NCBI GenBank assembly: GCA_003439945.1
Contig: QVRM01005936.1
Span: 62,001-126,000 of the forward strand
Reading direction: 5' to 3'
DNA length: 64,000 bases
Source of the DNA: Dermanyssus gallinae
Lineage: Eukaryota; Arthropoda; Arachnida; Mesostigmata; Dermanyssidae
Below, in pieces: positions 44,960-55,027 of this stretch. Within the stretch, counting starts at the first letter, position 1. The number at the start of each line of letters is the position of its first letter. The position numbers and the translations under genes were made by a program. The notes below the pieces were generated by a model. It did no database searches. It saw only the letters and a list, made by a program, of their open reading frames with translations, and was not told the DNA's origin.

Positions 44960-45400
44960 TAACAAACACCTTAATTAACGGCCGGACGGAGAGTACACTA
45001 ATCAGCAGAACAGACACCCTAAGCATATGGAGGCAACAATGGGCAGCAATTTGGCCGGGCCATCCTGGATACTGGACAAAATCAACACTCCCTGGTTTTA
45101 AAAATTGGTACAGCCTTAAGCACGGCTTGCTTACCTATGCTTACCTATCCGCACGCGCAACTCCTAACAGACCACGGTGGCTGCTTTCAGCAATACCTAC
45201 ACCATATTGGTACAACGGACGCCCCCGTATGCCGCATGTCCACGCGGGGAAGGCTGACGATGCAAGGCACTGCTATGAACGCTGCGCCTTTTTCGACACT
45301 GAGCAAGAGCTACTGTACCGTAACCTACGACTGCAGAACCCCCTGACATGCCAAGCCCTTGTAGAGGCGCTTCTTAAGAATCATGAGCTTGTTTTTTGAT
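44960..45400 (+). pseudogene. C-terminal tail of a LINE ORF2 (RNase H-flanking, Cys/His region)
   Basis: Two frames together give WSNLAGP/GYWTK, then a TYAYLSARATPNRP/THAQLLTDHGGCFQQYL stretch, then CRMSTRGRLTMQGTA and, in the first frame, DDARHCYERCAFFDTEQELL. NPLTCQALVEALLKNHELV follows. This is the usual end of an APE-type LINE ORF2: 'QlLTGHG.F..YL.r.g', a CxxC ... H...C box, then '..lv..ml.....w'. The two frames alternate, showing indels. A ten-base unit GCTTACCTAT is duplicated in tandem near 45129-45148. It is homologous to 35240-35620. Confidence 0.7.
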
Positions 45401-45486
45401 GAGAGTGTTTGTAGAATCTGTCTGCGAGGTGAACATAACCACCACACAAAGTCGAGCAGTCTAAATGGCAAGAAGAGTGGACAAGT

Positions 45487-46611
45487 GAAATAATCTCACA
45501 CCACATTTTTAATTTTTTTCAATCTAAATGCTTGCTGGATGAGAATCAACATGGTTTTACTAAAGGCAAATCTACGGCAACTCAACTCGTCGAAATGACT
45601 CAAGATTGGGCTGTTATGATAAACAATAGGCTGGCCTTTGATTGTATATATTTTGATTTCTCGAAGGCATTTGATAGAGTAAACCATGTAAAACTTGTAC
45701 AAAAGCTTAGGTACTTGGATGTAGATACTCGCTCTATATCATGGATTGCTAGTTATCTTACCCGTAGAGAGTTCTGCGTTCGCGTAAACAATAGCTTTAG
45801 TGAGTCGGGCACGTGCCCCTCAGGTGTTCCTCAGGGATCAAGCCTCGGGCCACTTTTATTTTGCACATTTGTTTTAGATCTTAGAAACGTTATTCCTGAG
45901 TCGATAACTTATAAGCTTTATGCTGATGATTTGAAACTATACGGACCTTCCAACACCGCTAGCGAAAGGCAAGTACTACAGAGTACGATTGAAGCGGTTT
46001 CTAAGTGGTGTGTGGATAATGAAATGCTTATATCAGTGCCGAAATGTGCTGTATTGTGTTTAAAAGAAGCCCATAACTACACGCTACATGGGGAGGCTAT
46101 CCCTATTTTAAATTGTATTAGGGACCTAGGGGTTGCGGTGACACCGCAACTGGATTTTAGCACCCATATTACACAAGTCATCCGATCAGCTAATCTTATA
46201 TCTAATACCATATTTCGTTGTTTCATAATTAATGATTACAATTTTTACATGAGGCTTTATAATAGTTTGGTTGTACCTAAGTTTCTCTATTGCTGTGAGG
46301 TTTGGCGGCCTTACTTAGATAAACACATTGAAGCAATGGAAAGTGTACAGAGGAGATTCCTTCGTCGTGTCTCGTTAAGGTGTAACGTTGCCCGAAATTC
46401 TATTGTGATAAGCCCTATTCGGGAACTTCAGTCCAGAGCGGATTATCGCATGTTCAATCGTATTATAAACTCATCAAATAAGTCAAATTATTTTAGCATT
46501 CGGTTGAACAATCTTAGAAGCGGTAACACCATCTCGTCGAAACAAATTGCCAAGACAGATCGTGTAAATAACATGTTTTCGTGGCGGATGGCGAGGGAAA
46601 TGAGAACTTAA
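45487..46611 (+). pseudogene. Reverse transcriptase of CR1/L2-like LINE, 5'-truncated but open
   Basis: Residues in order: an IISHHIFNFF remnant, then LLDENQHGFTKGKSTATQLV. Next are the first catalytic region (YFDFSKAFDRVNHVKLVQKL), the SYLTRREFCVRVNNSFS segment and SGVPQGSSLGPLLFCTFVLD. The catalytic YKLYADDLKLYGP lies near 45910-45950. The post-RT LGVAVTPQLDFSTHI, RLYNSLVVPKFLYCCEVW and MESVQRRFLRRV follow. The endonuclease, ORF1 and first fingers motif are missing through 5' truncation. The catalytic Asp residues are intact. The TTG at 45532 is not a true start, and the frame is open further upstream to about 45487. The protein lacks its endonuclease, so it cannot support autonomous retrotransposition. 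Confidence 0.9.
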
Positions 46612-46720
46612 AGCACTAACAGTGCAAATGTCGCCACACAAATAAACTGACTATTGTATGTATCTAGGTAACGGTTTCTAAAATGTAAATATTGTCCCCC
46701 CTTTGACTAAATAAAGGTGC

Positions 46721-46745
46721 ATTTGATTTGATTTGATTTGATTTG
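46721..46745 (+). repeat. (ATTTG)5 LINE tail
   Basis: Five perfect ATTTG units end the CR1/L2-like element. Confidence 0.92.
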
Positions 46746-47017
46746 ATCTCGGGAAGACAGTGCTGCGGCCACCCTCAGACAAGGGCAGATAGGTTAACTG
46801 GATTTTTGTCTGTTTGTGAGTCTCACATTACCGTGGCTTCCACAACGACGTCCGGTGCGCATCACGCATTTTACCAGTTAACATATGTATATATATTTCT
46901 GTGCATGAAAAGTGGTCTTTTTGCCAATTTTCAATTATTGGAATATAGCCATTACTGAATACATTACAAATGCGTGTAATTGTAAAAGCTGCTTTATTAC
47001 ACTATTATCTTAGTTTG

Positions 47018-47021
<4 letters not shown>
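46746..47021. other. No gene recognised
   Basis: A short unique stretch between the LINE tail and the TA array. Confidence 0.55.

Positions 47022-47060
<39 letters not shown>
47022..47060. repeat. (TA)n array at the flank of the inverted mariner
   Basis: About 19 TA units, ending in TA directly before the terminal repeat at 47061. Confidence 0.95.
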
Positions 47061-47063
<3 letters not shown>

Positions 47064-48352
47064 GTAGTTCAATAAGTTCTTAGAATGAAAACCGAGAATT
47101 TTCCAAATCATGTTTTTAAATTTTTCTTATTCGATATACTCCCCGAGAAGCTCAATACACTTTTCCCACCGAGATTTTAAAGCTTTCATACCTCTTGAGT
47201 AGAATGCGTAGTTAGACTGAAAATAGGCATTGACAGCAGCCTTAACCTCTTCATTGCTGGAAAAACGCTTTCCACCGAGACTATTCTTCAAATGTCCGAA
47301 CAGGAAATAATCAGAGGGGGCCAGGTCTGGAGAATAGGAGGGTTGTTCAATAAGTTCGAACCTCAGTTGGGCCAGTTTTGCCGGGACTTGTGTGCAGGAG
47401 CATTGCCCTGGTGAAACGGGACAACCTTCTTCTGCAAAGCGGGCCGTTTCACGATAAGTTCTTGCTAACGGCAGTCCAACAGTCTTGCATAATATTCTCC
47501 TGTGATCGTTTTACAGCTCTCAAGGTAGTCGACCAGCGTTATTCAACGTTGGTCTTAAAAAACTGTAGCCATCACCTTTCCGGTCAATGCCGTTGTCCGC
47601 ACCCTCTTCGGAGGTCCTTCATCAGGTGCGCACCATTGGCAAGATGCTTCTTGGGTCTCGGCAGTGTAGTGATGAACCCGGCTTTCATCGACGGTCATGA
47701 ATCTGCACCAAAAATCCGACAGATTGTTCGACATCTTGGCCAAATTTCGCTGTAAAGCCAAAACAGGCGCGTCTTTTTGGCCTTGGTTGTGCAAATGCGG
47801 CAGCCATTTTGCTCTAAGCTCTTTCATCTGCAAGTTTTCGTGTAGGATAAAATGCACACTGCCTAAACTAATCCCTAATGTCTCCGCTATTTCCTTAATG
47901 TTCATTCGCTTATTTGTGCCAAGAATTTTTTGCACTTTCCTACTTTTGCCTCACCGAGATTGCCGTTTTTTGGACTACTGGACGTATTTCATCCTCGTGC
48001 TCCTGCGACCCCTCTTTTTTAACACATTAATCCAGTTGGAAACAGTGGCAAAACATGCGCAAGAGTCCTGTAACGGCTCGGCTAACTCAAATTTTTATAC
48101 TTTAGGTCGCATTCAACCTTTGAAATAAAAATGCTTGTAACCACTCGAAACTCTTTTTTTTTCCTCTCCATTGTTTAAAATCAACGCTGATACGTTGCAA
48201 CGGGAAAAGCTATCAAACGAATCGCAACGGCCAATCATGAGAATTATTGAGTGCTAACAGTCCGAAAGTTGTCAGTTCCTATTAGCGGGTGGAAGCGTGC
48301 CAAATTCGAATTCTTAAAAAGCTCATTCTAAGAACTTATTGAAGACTACCTG
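47061..48352 (-). mobile_element. mariner element, second copy of the 1027 family, inverted
   Basis: It begins with the same 28-bp terminus (CAGGTAGTTCAATAAG...) and ends with its complement, which carries a 2-bp insertion (GAAGACTACCTG in place of GAACTACCTG). Internal sequence matches the 1027 copy along its whole length in reverse orientation. A TA precedes it; on the right TG then ATATAT follows, so the right target duplication is altered. It also lies in a (TA)n context on both sides. Confidence 0.96.
47127..48171 (-). pseudogene. mariner transposase, second copy, inactivated
   Basis: The matching ATG is present at 48169-48171 and the terminal TAA is at 47127-47129, giving the expected length of about 348 codons before indels. 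It contains the helix-turn-helix (IKEIAETLGISLGSVHFIL), the first Asp in TVDESRVHHY (the usual Trp after Ser is Arg) and the C-terminal SPDLAPSDYFLF. The second catalytic Asp is changed to Gly (HQGNAPAH). A 10-bp deletion follows soon after, removing bases present in the 1027 copy. Several frameshifts lie in the N-terminal third. A TAA after MATVF and a TAG after LLDC sit at the same codons as in the 1027 copy. Confidence 0.94.
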
Positions 48353-48353
48353 T

Positions 48354-48374
48354 GATATATATATATTATATATA
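48354..48374. repeat. (TA)n beside the mariner right end
   Basis: A short interrupted TA repeat. Confidence 0.9.
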
Positions 48375-48506
48375 CTAGTATATTCTGGGATAGTCAGAAA
48401 GTAACTGGGATTTTTAGATGTGTTTTTAAATGCCCGCCACGCCTCTTAAAACCCTGCTATGTGTTTAGGACAGATATTACGTGACCGCAAATGTACAAAA
48501 AAAAAT

Positions 48507-48614
48507 CCTTTTGAGGCTGACTCTCAGCCAAGATTTAACGTCCATGGAACTGCTTTGCGCATTGCTTCACAGACGGACCCCCATAAATACAAATGTGCAA
48601 CGGTGGGGTTCGAC
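48507..48614 (-). mobile_element. SINE-1 copy 4 (antisense), 5'-truncated at the B box
   Basis: On the minus strand it opens GTCGAACCCCACCGTTGCAC, which keeps only the end of the B box. The body follows (ATTTGTATTTATGGGGGTCC, AGCAATGCGCAAAGCAGTTC, GGACGTTAAATC) and then the end GAGTCAGCCTCAAAAGGA followed by a run of T. It lies 155 bp from the mariner. The SINE scrap gives short open frames that are not genes. Confidence 0.82.
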
Positions 48615-51600
48615 TGTACAATCTTCGAGAGCTTCGCAATGTGATCTCATTCAGTTTTTTTGCAATATGCAATCTTCTCCAAATCGACAGCGAAAGTTCT
48701 AGTTGCGGGCGGCGATTTCGTATGAGTTTCAAAAAGATCTTACAGCTGCAGAAGCTGCCTGAAATATTTAGGGCGAGTTCGGCGAGGACAGCATTTTAAA
48801 CTGTATCGTTTTCAAGTTCCGTTCAGGCAATTTAAGTCTTCTGGACAAACTGCATTCTCGAAAGCCTATTGCGCCCGAGGAAGACCGCTTGCGCAAAACT
48901 GCGGAACTGAGTCCCCTGAATGGTTTCGTGTCTTTGAATTTGTTTAAGCCCACGAACCGATGAGTACGTCACGACTTAATCGAGCGCTAAAAAATGAAGC
49001 GCCTGACAACAATGAACAAAGAAGCCAACGGCCATGATGATGACGACGGCTCAAATTTGTTTGGTTTGTCGAGATTTCCGGCTGCTGTCAAGCAAAAGCA
49101 CTGAGTCAGCAGCAGCAGCAGAAACAGCGGTGGGCTACGCACGCATCTCGTTTCATCGTGTCGTGTCGCGACTCCACTCCACTCCGACACGGGCTTTGTG
49201 ACCGTCGTCTCTCTGAGCAACCGATTGACTGACTGGTTGACAGACAGACAGACGGGCCCAAAAGGCCAGTTGTCAAACGCGGACACAGATACCCCCCCCC
49301 CCCCCAGTTGGCCGGCCTGTCTTTCTGCGTCGGCGTTCGACCCTCACGCCACCCCCGGCAGCCCGGGGGGTGCCCGCGCTCCACCATCATCTTTGCCAAC
49401 GCTAACTTCTCGGCGCAACCCCTTTCCTGTGTCCACTTTTGTGCGATGTCAACGTCTTTGCAATGCGATGGTCCGATGGTGCGGTGATATCGACACTCCT
49501 AGCGACACTCTTCACAATGTGAACTCATCCGCAAGCGACCTTCCACGCCGTCAGACAGTCAAGCGGCCGCCGCCGCTAGGGGGCAACAGGGGTAGCAATT
49601 GACGGACAGCGAGCTCTCGAACTCGGCCTTCTTCTCGGCCTCAACTTTTACCACTCGGCCAGTACTGGTAGATGATGGTTGCTCTTACTACAGTTATCAT
49701 GACTGGCGTGGATCATCGGCGAACGACCGAACGACGATACACTGACAACGGCCAATCTTTGCTTTACGTTCAGCGTCCAGCCAGCTGTCCTGGCACGAGT
49801 GGACTTACCGATCCGCATAGCGATCAGCGATCTTTTGTTCAACGGCAGACTAGATATCTACTCATACGAAACGTATGCAGTTGATTCAATGGCCCCGCTA
49901 GCCTAGCTGAGCTAAATTTCGGACAGTGTTACACAAGCTGTGGTAAAAGACTACCCGAGGTGGACCCACACGGCGATATTATGAAATACGGCACATCATT
50001 ATAGTGGCTATGCACGGACTGACGCGACGACCAGTCAGGGTCGTACAGGTTTACAACACTTGCGCCAATCGATCGAATTATTTAGCATATTTATTCATTT
50101 TATTAACCAGTATTTGATTTGTGCACAGTTGCGTTACAGCTTTCATACATCACTTTCCATGGGGTTCATAAAATATCGAATACCAGGTGCGAATGCAGGC
50201 TATGTGGAAGATCGTGTGATCTGTATCACTTCCAACAGTGTACAACAACGATTATACATTATTGGCATACGCATATTGCATTGCACGCGTGATATACCCA
50301 CAGCAGCGTAAGCCGAATGGCTACAATGCTAACTTCGCAACAGAATGTTTAGCCTTTTTGAGGCTAATTGGCAAAAGTCATCTGCTGGACGCATCGTTAC
50401 CATTCTCATTTCATGCAGTAATCCTACGTCTTCAGAGTTACCCTTTTTGTACTACAGCACTCAGCAATATCGTAGTATGAATACGTCATATTCATCGTTC
50501 TAATGTGAGCGACCTTGACGTAATAGTGTAGTATATTTTGTTGACAAAATACTTTGTCTCAATGATCTCAGATCCTTTTAGTGCCTACAATTAAATGCGA
50601 CTCTGCTAGCATTAAACGCATTCAGGCAAACATGTATACTTATATAACGATAGTAACGAATGATATCTAATATCGGTATCGATCTGAACTTGGCAATAGC
50701 ATAGCTCACAAGTAGAGCCTGCTATCATGTTGTATGATATACCCAATCTATCATCATACCTTTAAATCTTAATGTTGCGTTTTCGCCGAACGTGTCTTCT
50801 GCTCTTCCACTCCCCCCCCCCCCCCCCACTCACCTGAAATGCAATATCAGCCGTGAAATGGGGTGAGCTTAGCATTGATAAGTAAGCGTGAATATTGCAA
50901 CAAGGGTCCACCACTCGCTAGAGGTCTATCAATCTCGTGGACATTGTCACACTCGACTACAATGCTCAACGCTGCAATTTCTGCTAGCTAGAGAACCACC
51001 GATGCGAGTAGACCAATTGCAGTTATCTAAATGTCTCGTGTTGAGCGAGGGAGGTAAGAAAAAGCGGCGAAGCGGCTGGAAGAGGTAGGCCACGCCACAT
51101 CTTTGTCTTCTCATATTTGTGGTGAAGAACCGCTGCGAGAAGAAGACGGATCACGTTGTGATAAGCAATCACAATAGGCGCCCGAACGAGAGCCAGAACG
51201 GGAGTTCGCATACGAGGTTGGCGAAGAATATGAGGTTGGCCCTTCCTTCCCTTCCGACGACGGCCCAGGCCCAAGCCCAAGCCCCGCAAACTGGCGGCGG
51301 GCGGGCGAATACTGCGTACTGCGTCAGGCAGCAGCGGCCCCGTCATGCACCGAGGTTGCTTCGGGCTGTTGTGAATACGACAGCGCAGGCTTTTAAGGCG
51401 CTAGGAGCGAGTTGGCCTAACCGAACGTCTCGTGACGACACGACGATGGATCGTTTGCGGTGTTGAAAGCGACACCGCCTTTCCGCAGCATGGAGATGTC
51501 TAAACGCCGCAACAAGCGGATGGATCGATCCACTTGCGCGAACGTGACCGGCATACTCTGCGATCACAACAGTGCTTCACATTCCTGTGTGTCCAACAAT

Positions 51601-54398
51601 AGCAACAAAAGCAAGCGCGTGAGAGCTATAATGATGTTTGCGACGAAACATTTCTAAGGCGGCGCTTTCGCAAAGCGTTTCAAAGCTCCTCAATGTAGCT
51701 CCGGCAGATGTGAGCTGATACTTGTTTACGCGTGCATTCACGCACATCCGGCACGTGAGGCACGTGGGACGCGTGGGATCCAAACTTGCGTTGCAGCTGT
51801 CCAAACAACTAAAGTCCGCGTATTTCCGTACGAATAGGTCTGCATTCTGCGGGCTTAGTCTCTCGTTTAATATCTTGTCAGTCTTGATCCGTATTGGCCG
51901 TGTGCTGACCTCTTTGTCCCGCAAAACATCCTGTAAAATCGCATTGATGGCATGCCAGGTTTTCTCATGTTTAAGCGCCTACGTTGTTCTAGGCTATGTT
52001 ATCAAAGGCCGCTGGAGTTTCCTCATCGAGCCAGCTCTTTTGTCTCCGTGTCGCAGAAAAAAATTGAGTGTGCGCGATGCATCACTGCTTCCGAGTCTCA
52101 CAGAGTAAGCAGGTTGGCCTGGGTGCATTTTCCCTTTTGTATGGGCACTTCTGGACGCACCTGTAGTGTATCAGTATCTATGTAAGATGGAAAATTAGGG
52201 TTCCGTGAACTCTCTAGTGAGAATGTAGTTTTAGCGCGCATCAAAGCGTAGTAAAGCAGGTGACCAGCAAGAGGAAAAATATTTACGCACTTTTGAACGA
52301 ATCCAAGTGAATGCTATACCTTCGCCGGTTGTAAAATTGGACTCCGGCAACTCGGATCAAGTATCGCTGATTGGCCAGTAAAGCCGTTTAAGCCACTAAC
52401 CTTTTAACTGACAACCAGCTACCCAATAACCGAATGGCAAATGTTAACGGCATGCTAGGTCATTTAAATGTGTAGATAATCCTAGTACTTGTACCGTGAT
52501 TTTGCCTGACCTCACGGATAATTTAGGATTTCATCTATTGGGGCCATCGGATAGCATGTTAGTCATCGGGGGTGTATTTTATTGGGTCCGCTTGTTGGCG
52601 GGCTTGAATTTGATGCCGTTAGAAGCAGCCGCTGAGGCTATGGCCGGTGTCGTGTACGCTGCGGCAACGTTCCAGACTAAGGGAGACCTCTCGACCTCGG
52701 AACAGAGGATTGAAGTTGAGTAAGACCGATGGATCAGCAAAACCTTCTTTATCGTGTAATCAACAGCTGGCTCCAAAAATTAGTATTCGCTCCGGAAAGA
52801 AGATTGACGAATACTTGTTAAGACTCACGGTGGAGTGAAAATCGTCTATTCGGCTCAATCATTTGCTAGGTCTCGCAGGGAGCCGACAGAGACATTAAAC
52901 ATTTGACTCACGGAGCGCCTTTAATCCGCTTCGAGCAGCTTACCCGCAAGCCCAAGCTTCCTTTCTGAAGGCGTCGAGTCCAGTGATTGTGTGTGAGAGA
53001 CAGTGGTTTAGCACGGTGACCCGTTGGAGCGGCTAATCTGACGCATCGCTAAGACGCCAACTCAATGTATGCGGCCTAGACGATCCTGGGAAACGTCTCG
53101 GAAGATATTCGTAGCATTCGGAATCTTAGTATTGGGAATTATTGGAAGTACCCCTACTCTACAGGTGTATTATTGGTGTTGTCGAAAAATAGCTTGCTAA
53201 GGTCGTGCATGCGATTTGATGAATCTAGCTAGCTTGTACAGCGCATTTTTCTTGATTCGGGACTCCAGGATAACTCCAGACGCAGGCACTTCCACCGGTA
53301 TCGACTCTAAGACTATTGGGCTTTCCCGACCTTGTGACCCTGAGTCGCTCCGCGCATCGATGCCGCAGGCAAAAGGCTGCATTGAGCCACTGCTAGACGC
53401 TTTCAACCGCTCCACTGGGTGCATGGCTCGGCGACATTACTTTGAGGATTTGTGTCGTGTTTCGGCAGGGCACAACGTTGAGGATGCCCCTCAGTGCAGG
53501 TGCGGATAATTAGTGGACAGTATGACTCGACAACCATTATTGTGCTCCAATAATGTATTATCCCGTGCAGCAAAATTTTAAGGATTGGGAGGGAGGGGGC
53601 GTAGAAGAGGTCATATCGTAGGCACTTAAAAATGTTGAGCATGCGTATAACATTACATGGTTCGTTTTTGAGGTGTTAGGGCCTGGTTGCCTCATGACGG
53701 AAAAATCGCTTTATTTGTATCCAATAAAGCGATGCCGCCAATTCCTGAACTGAATATGGCCGGCGAATGACGCATAAGTAATACGCGAACGGTATATATA
53801 TAAAAAAATAATTTTAATACATAACGTAGTCGGCTACAACTAGGCACCCAAGTGCCTGTGGACATTTAAGCAACGGAAGCACAATACTTTACATGTACTA
53901 GGCCTAAACGAAAGACACGCATTTACTCTACATCGAGGTTCCCGAATCGCGTATTTGAGGTACATTAATACCTTAGCAGTGTGAAGCGGCATTCTTCTTT
54001 GATTTGTAGTCTAAGCAATTTTTAAGCACTAGGAAATCGTTAAATCTGAGAGGGCATAAAATACAATTCTCCGACATACTTAAATTGGAAGTGCATTTTT
54101 TCTAGTCTGCAGTGCTTCGGTGTGCACGCATGCGTCAACTGCCGACATTTCCATACGTCGTAAGGACACTGCTCCTCCATGCACTTGTCCTGCTGCTTTG
54201 AACAACTCTAATTGCCCCGTCCCCTGCTCCTTACGGTTCGTCCAAGTGACCTCTGGCCCAGAAGCATTTCGCTTCGTCTTTAGTCGATTGCAGTTAGCGT
54301 CAGATTACTAACTATTGCTACGACGACAACAACAACACCAGCCACAACAACAACTACTACTATTGCGAGACTCATCAAGATACGCACACTGGCCTGCT
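48615..54398. other. 5.8-kb stretch with no recognised element
   Basis: Poly-C runs lie at 49291-49302 and 50812-50827. The best frames are 49198-49602 (+, 134 codons, Pro/Arg-rich), 51119-51466 (+, 115), 51577-51924 (-, 115) and 51722-52108 (+, 128). The minus frame at 51577 has a CLTCRMC cysteine pair and an open, less biased composition, and is the most protein-like, but it has no match I can name. The 52496-52723 frame is hydrophobic. No transposon end, SINE box or RNA gene is visible. If a host exon is present in the window, this is a likely place. Confidence 0.4.
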
Positions 54399-54418
54399 TA
54401 TATATATATATATATATA
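54399..54418. repeat. (TA)n microsatellite
   Basis: Ten TA units 50 bp from the SINE-2 fragment. Confidence 0.93.
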
Positions 54419-54463
54419 TGAATCGAGCGCATGACGGTCAAGTGTATGCACGAAACTGCACGT

Positions 54464-54602
54464 TGAATGAAAACGTTTTTAAGGAGGTTGTTTGTCATTC
54501 GAGACCATCCTCCGTCCCCTACCTTCGGCCTGGAATCGCCGTGGGGCATGTTGAGAGGGATCTAATGTTTTCCCAACAGTCCTTGTGGCAGTATGGCCGC
54601 TA
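54464..54602 (-). mobile_element. SINE-2 copy C, 5'-truncated (antisense)
   Basis: On the minus strand it reads GCGGCCATACTGCCACAAGG, ACTGTTGGGAAAAC, GGGGACGGAGGAT and AACCTCCTTAAAAACG, matching the 3' half of copies A and B. The tRNA-like head is gone. A block of about 40 nt in the middle (after ACATTAGAT) is diverged. The 3' stem here is TGAATGA ... TCATTCG in place of AGAATTAA ... TTAATTCT, so pairing is kept while the bases differ. It is older than A and B. Confidence 0.75.
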
Positions 54603-54650
54603 GCTGCGCTGCGCTGCGTTGGGTTGGGTTAGGGTTGGGCTGGGCTGGGC
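54603..54650. repeat. GGGTT/GGGCT-rich short repeat
   Basis: Degenerate repeats of TTGGG, TTAGGG and CTGGG. The run is too short and irregular to call telomeric. Confidence 0.7.
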
Positions 54651-54947
54651 CTATCGAACGCGGGCCGTTGCGCCCTCGCCGTACAGCTAGACGCGTCGAT
54701 GCTGGGCTACCAGGGCTATACACCAGATACTCGCGTCGCTGCTGGCGATCTCCAAAAGACATGCGAGATACAATGGGCGTAGGTGTACACCAACAGCAGC
54801 ACAAGAGCGAGACCAAGGCGTTCCGTAGGAGAGGCGTAGGCAAAAAATCTCTAATCGCCAGGGCCAGTTTTACTAAGACCACCCGCCGAAACCAGCGACT
54901 GGCTCAACAGACGCACCCGCTGTCGGATAGGTAGGCACGCTGTATAG

Positions 54948-55027
54948 TAGAAGTAGTAGTAGTAGAAGTAGTAATAGTAGTGGTTGTAGAAGTAATAGTA
55001 GTAGTAGTAGTAGTAGCAGCAGCAGCA
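54948..55027. repeat. (TAG)n/(CAG)n trinucleotide repeat
   Basis: An interrupted TAG repeat passes into CAG. Antisense it encodes a poly-Tyr artefact. Confidence 0.93.

Larger units (their letters stand above)
45484..46745 (+). mobile_element. 5'-truncated LINE of CR1/L2-like type with (ATTTG)5 3' tail
   Basis: An open reverse transcriptase frame begins at an arbitrary truncation and ends at 46611. A short 3' UTR with AATAAA (near 46710) and five tandem ATTTG units (46721-46745) follow. A short tandem repeat in place of poly-A is characteristic of the CR1/L2/Jockey-related groups. The copy is young, because 359 codons remain uninterrupted. The 5' junction lies about 85 bp after the older LINE tail. 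Confidence 0.88.

Noticed and set aside
51722..52108. 128-codon plus frame
   Set aside because: No motif recognised and it overlaps a comparable minus frame; not enough to choose a strand.
54603..54650. Interstitial telomere repeat
   Set aside because: TTGGG, TTAGGG and CTGGG units are mixed and few. Arthropod telomeres usually use TTAGG; this is too irregular.
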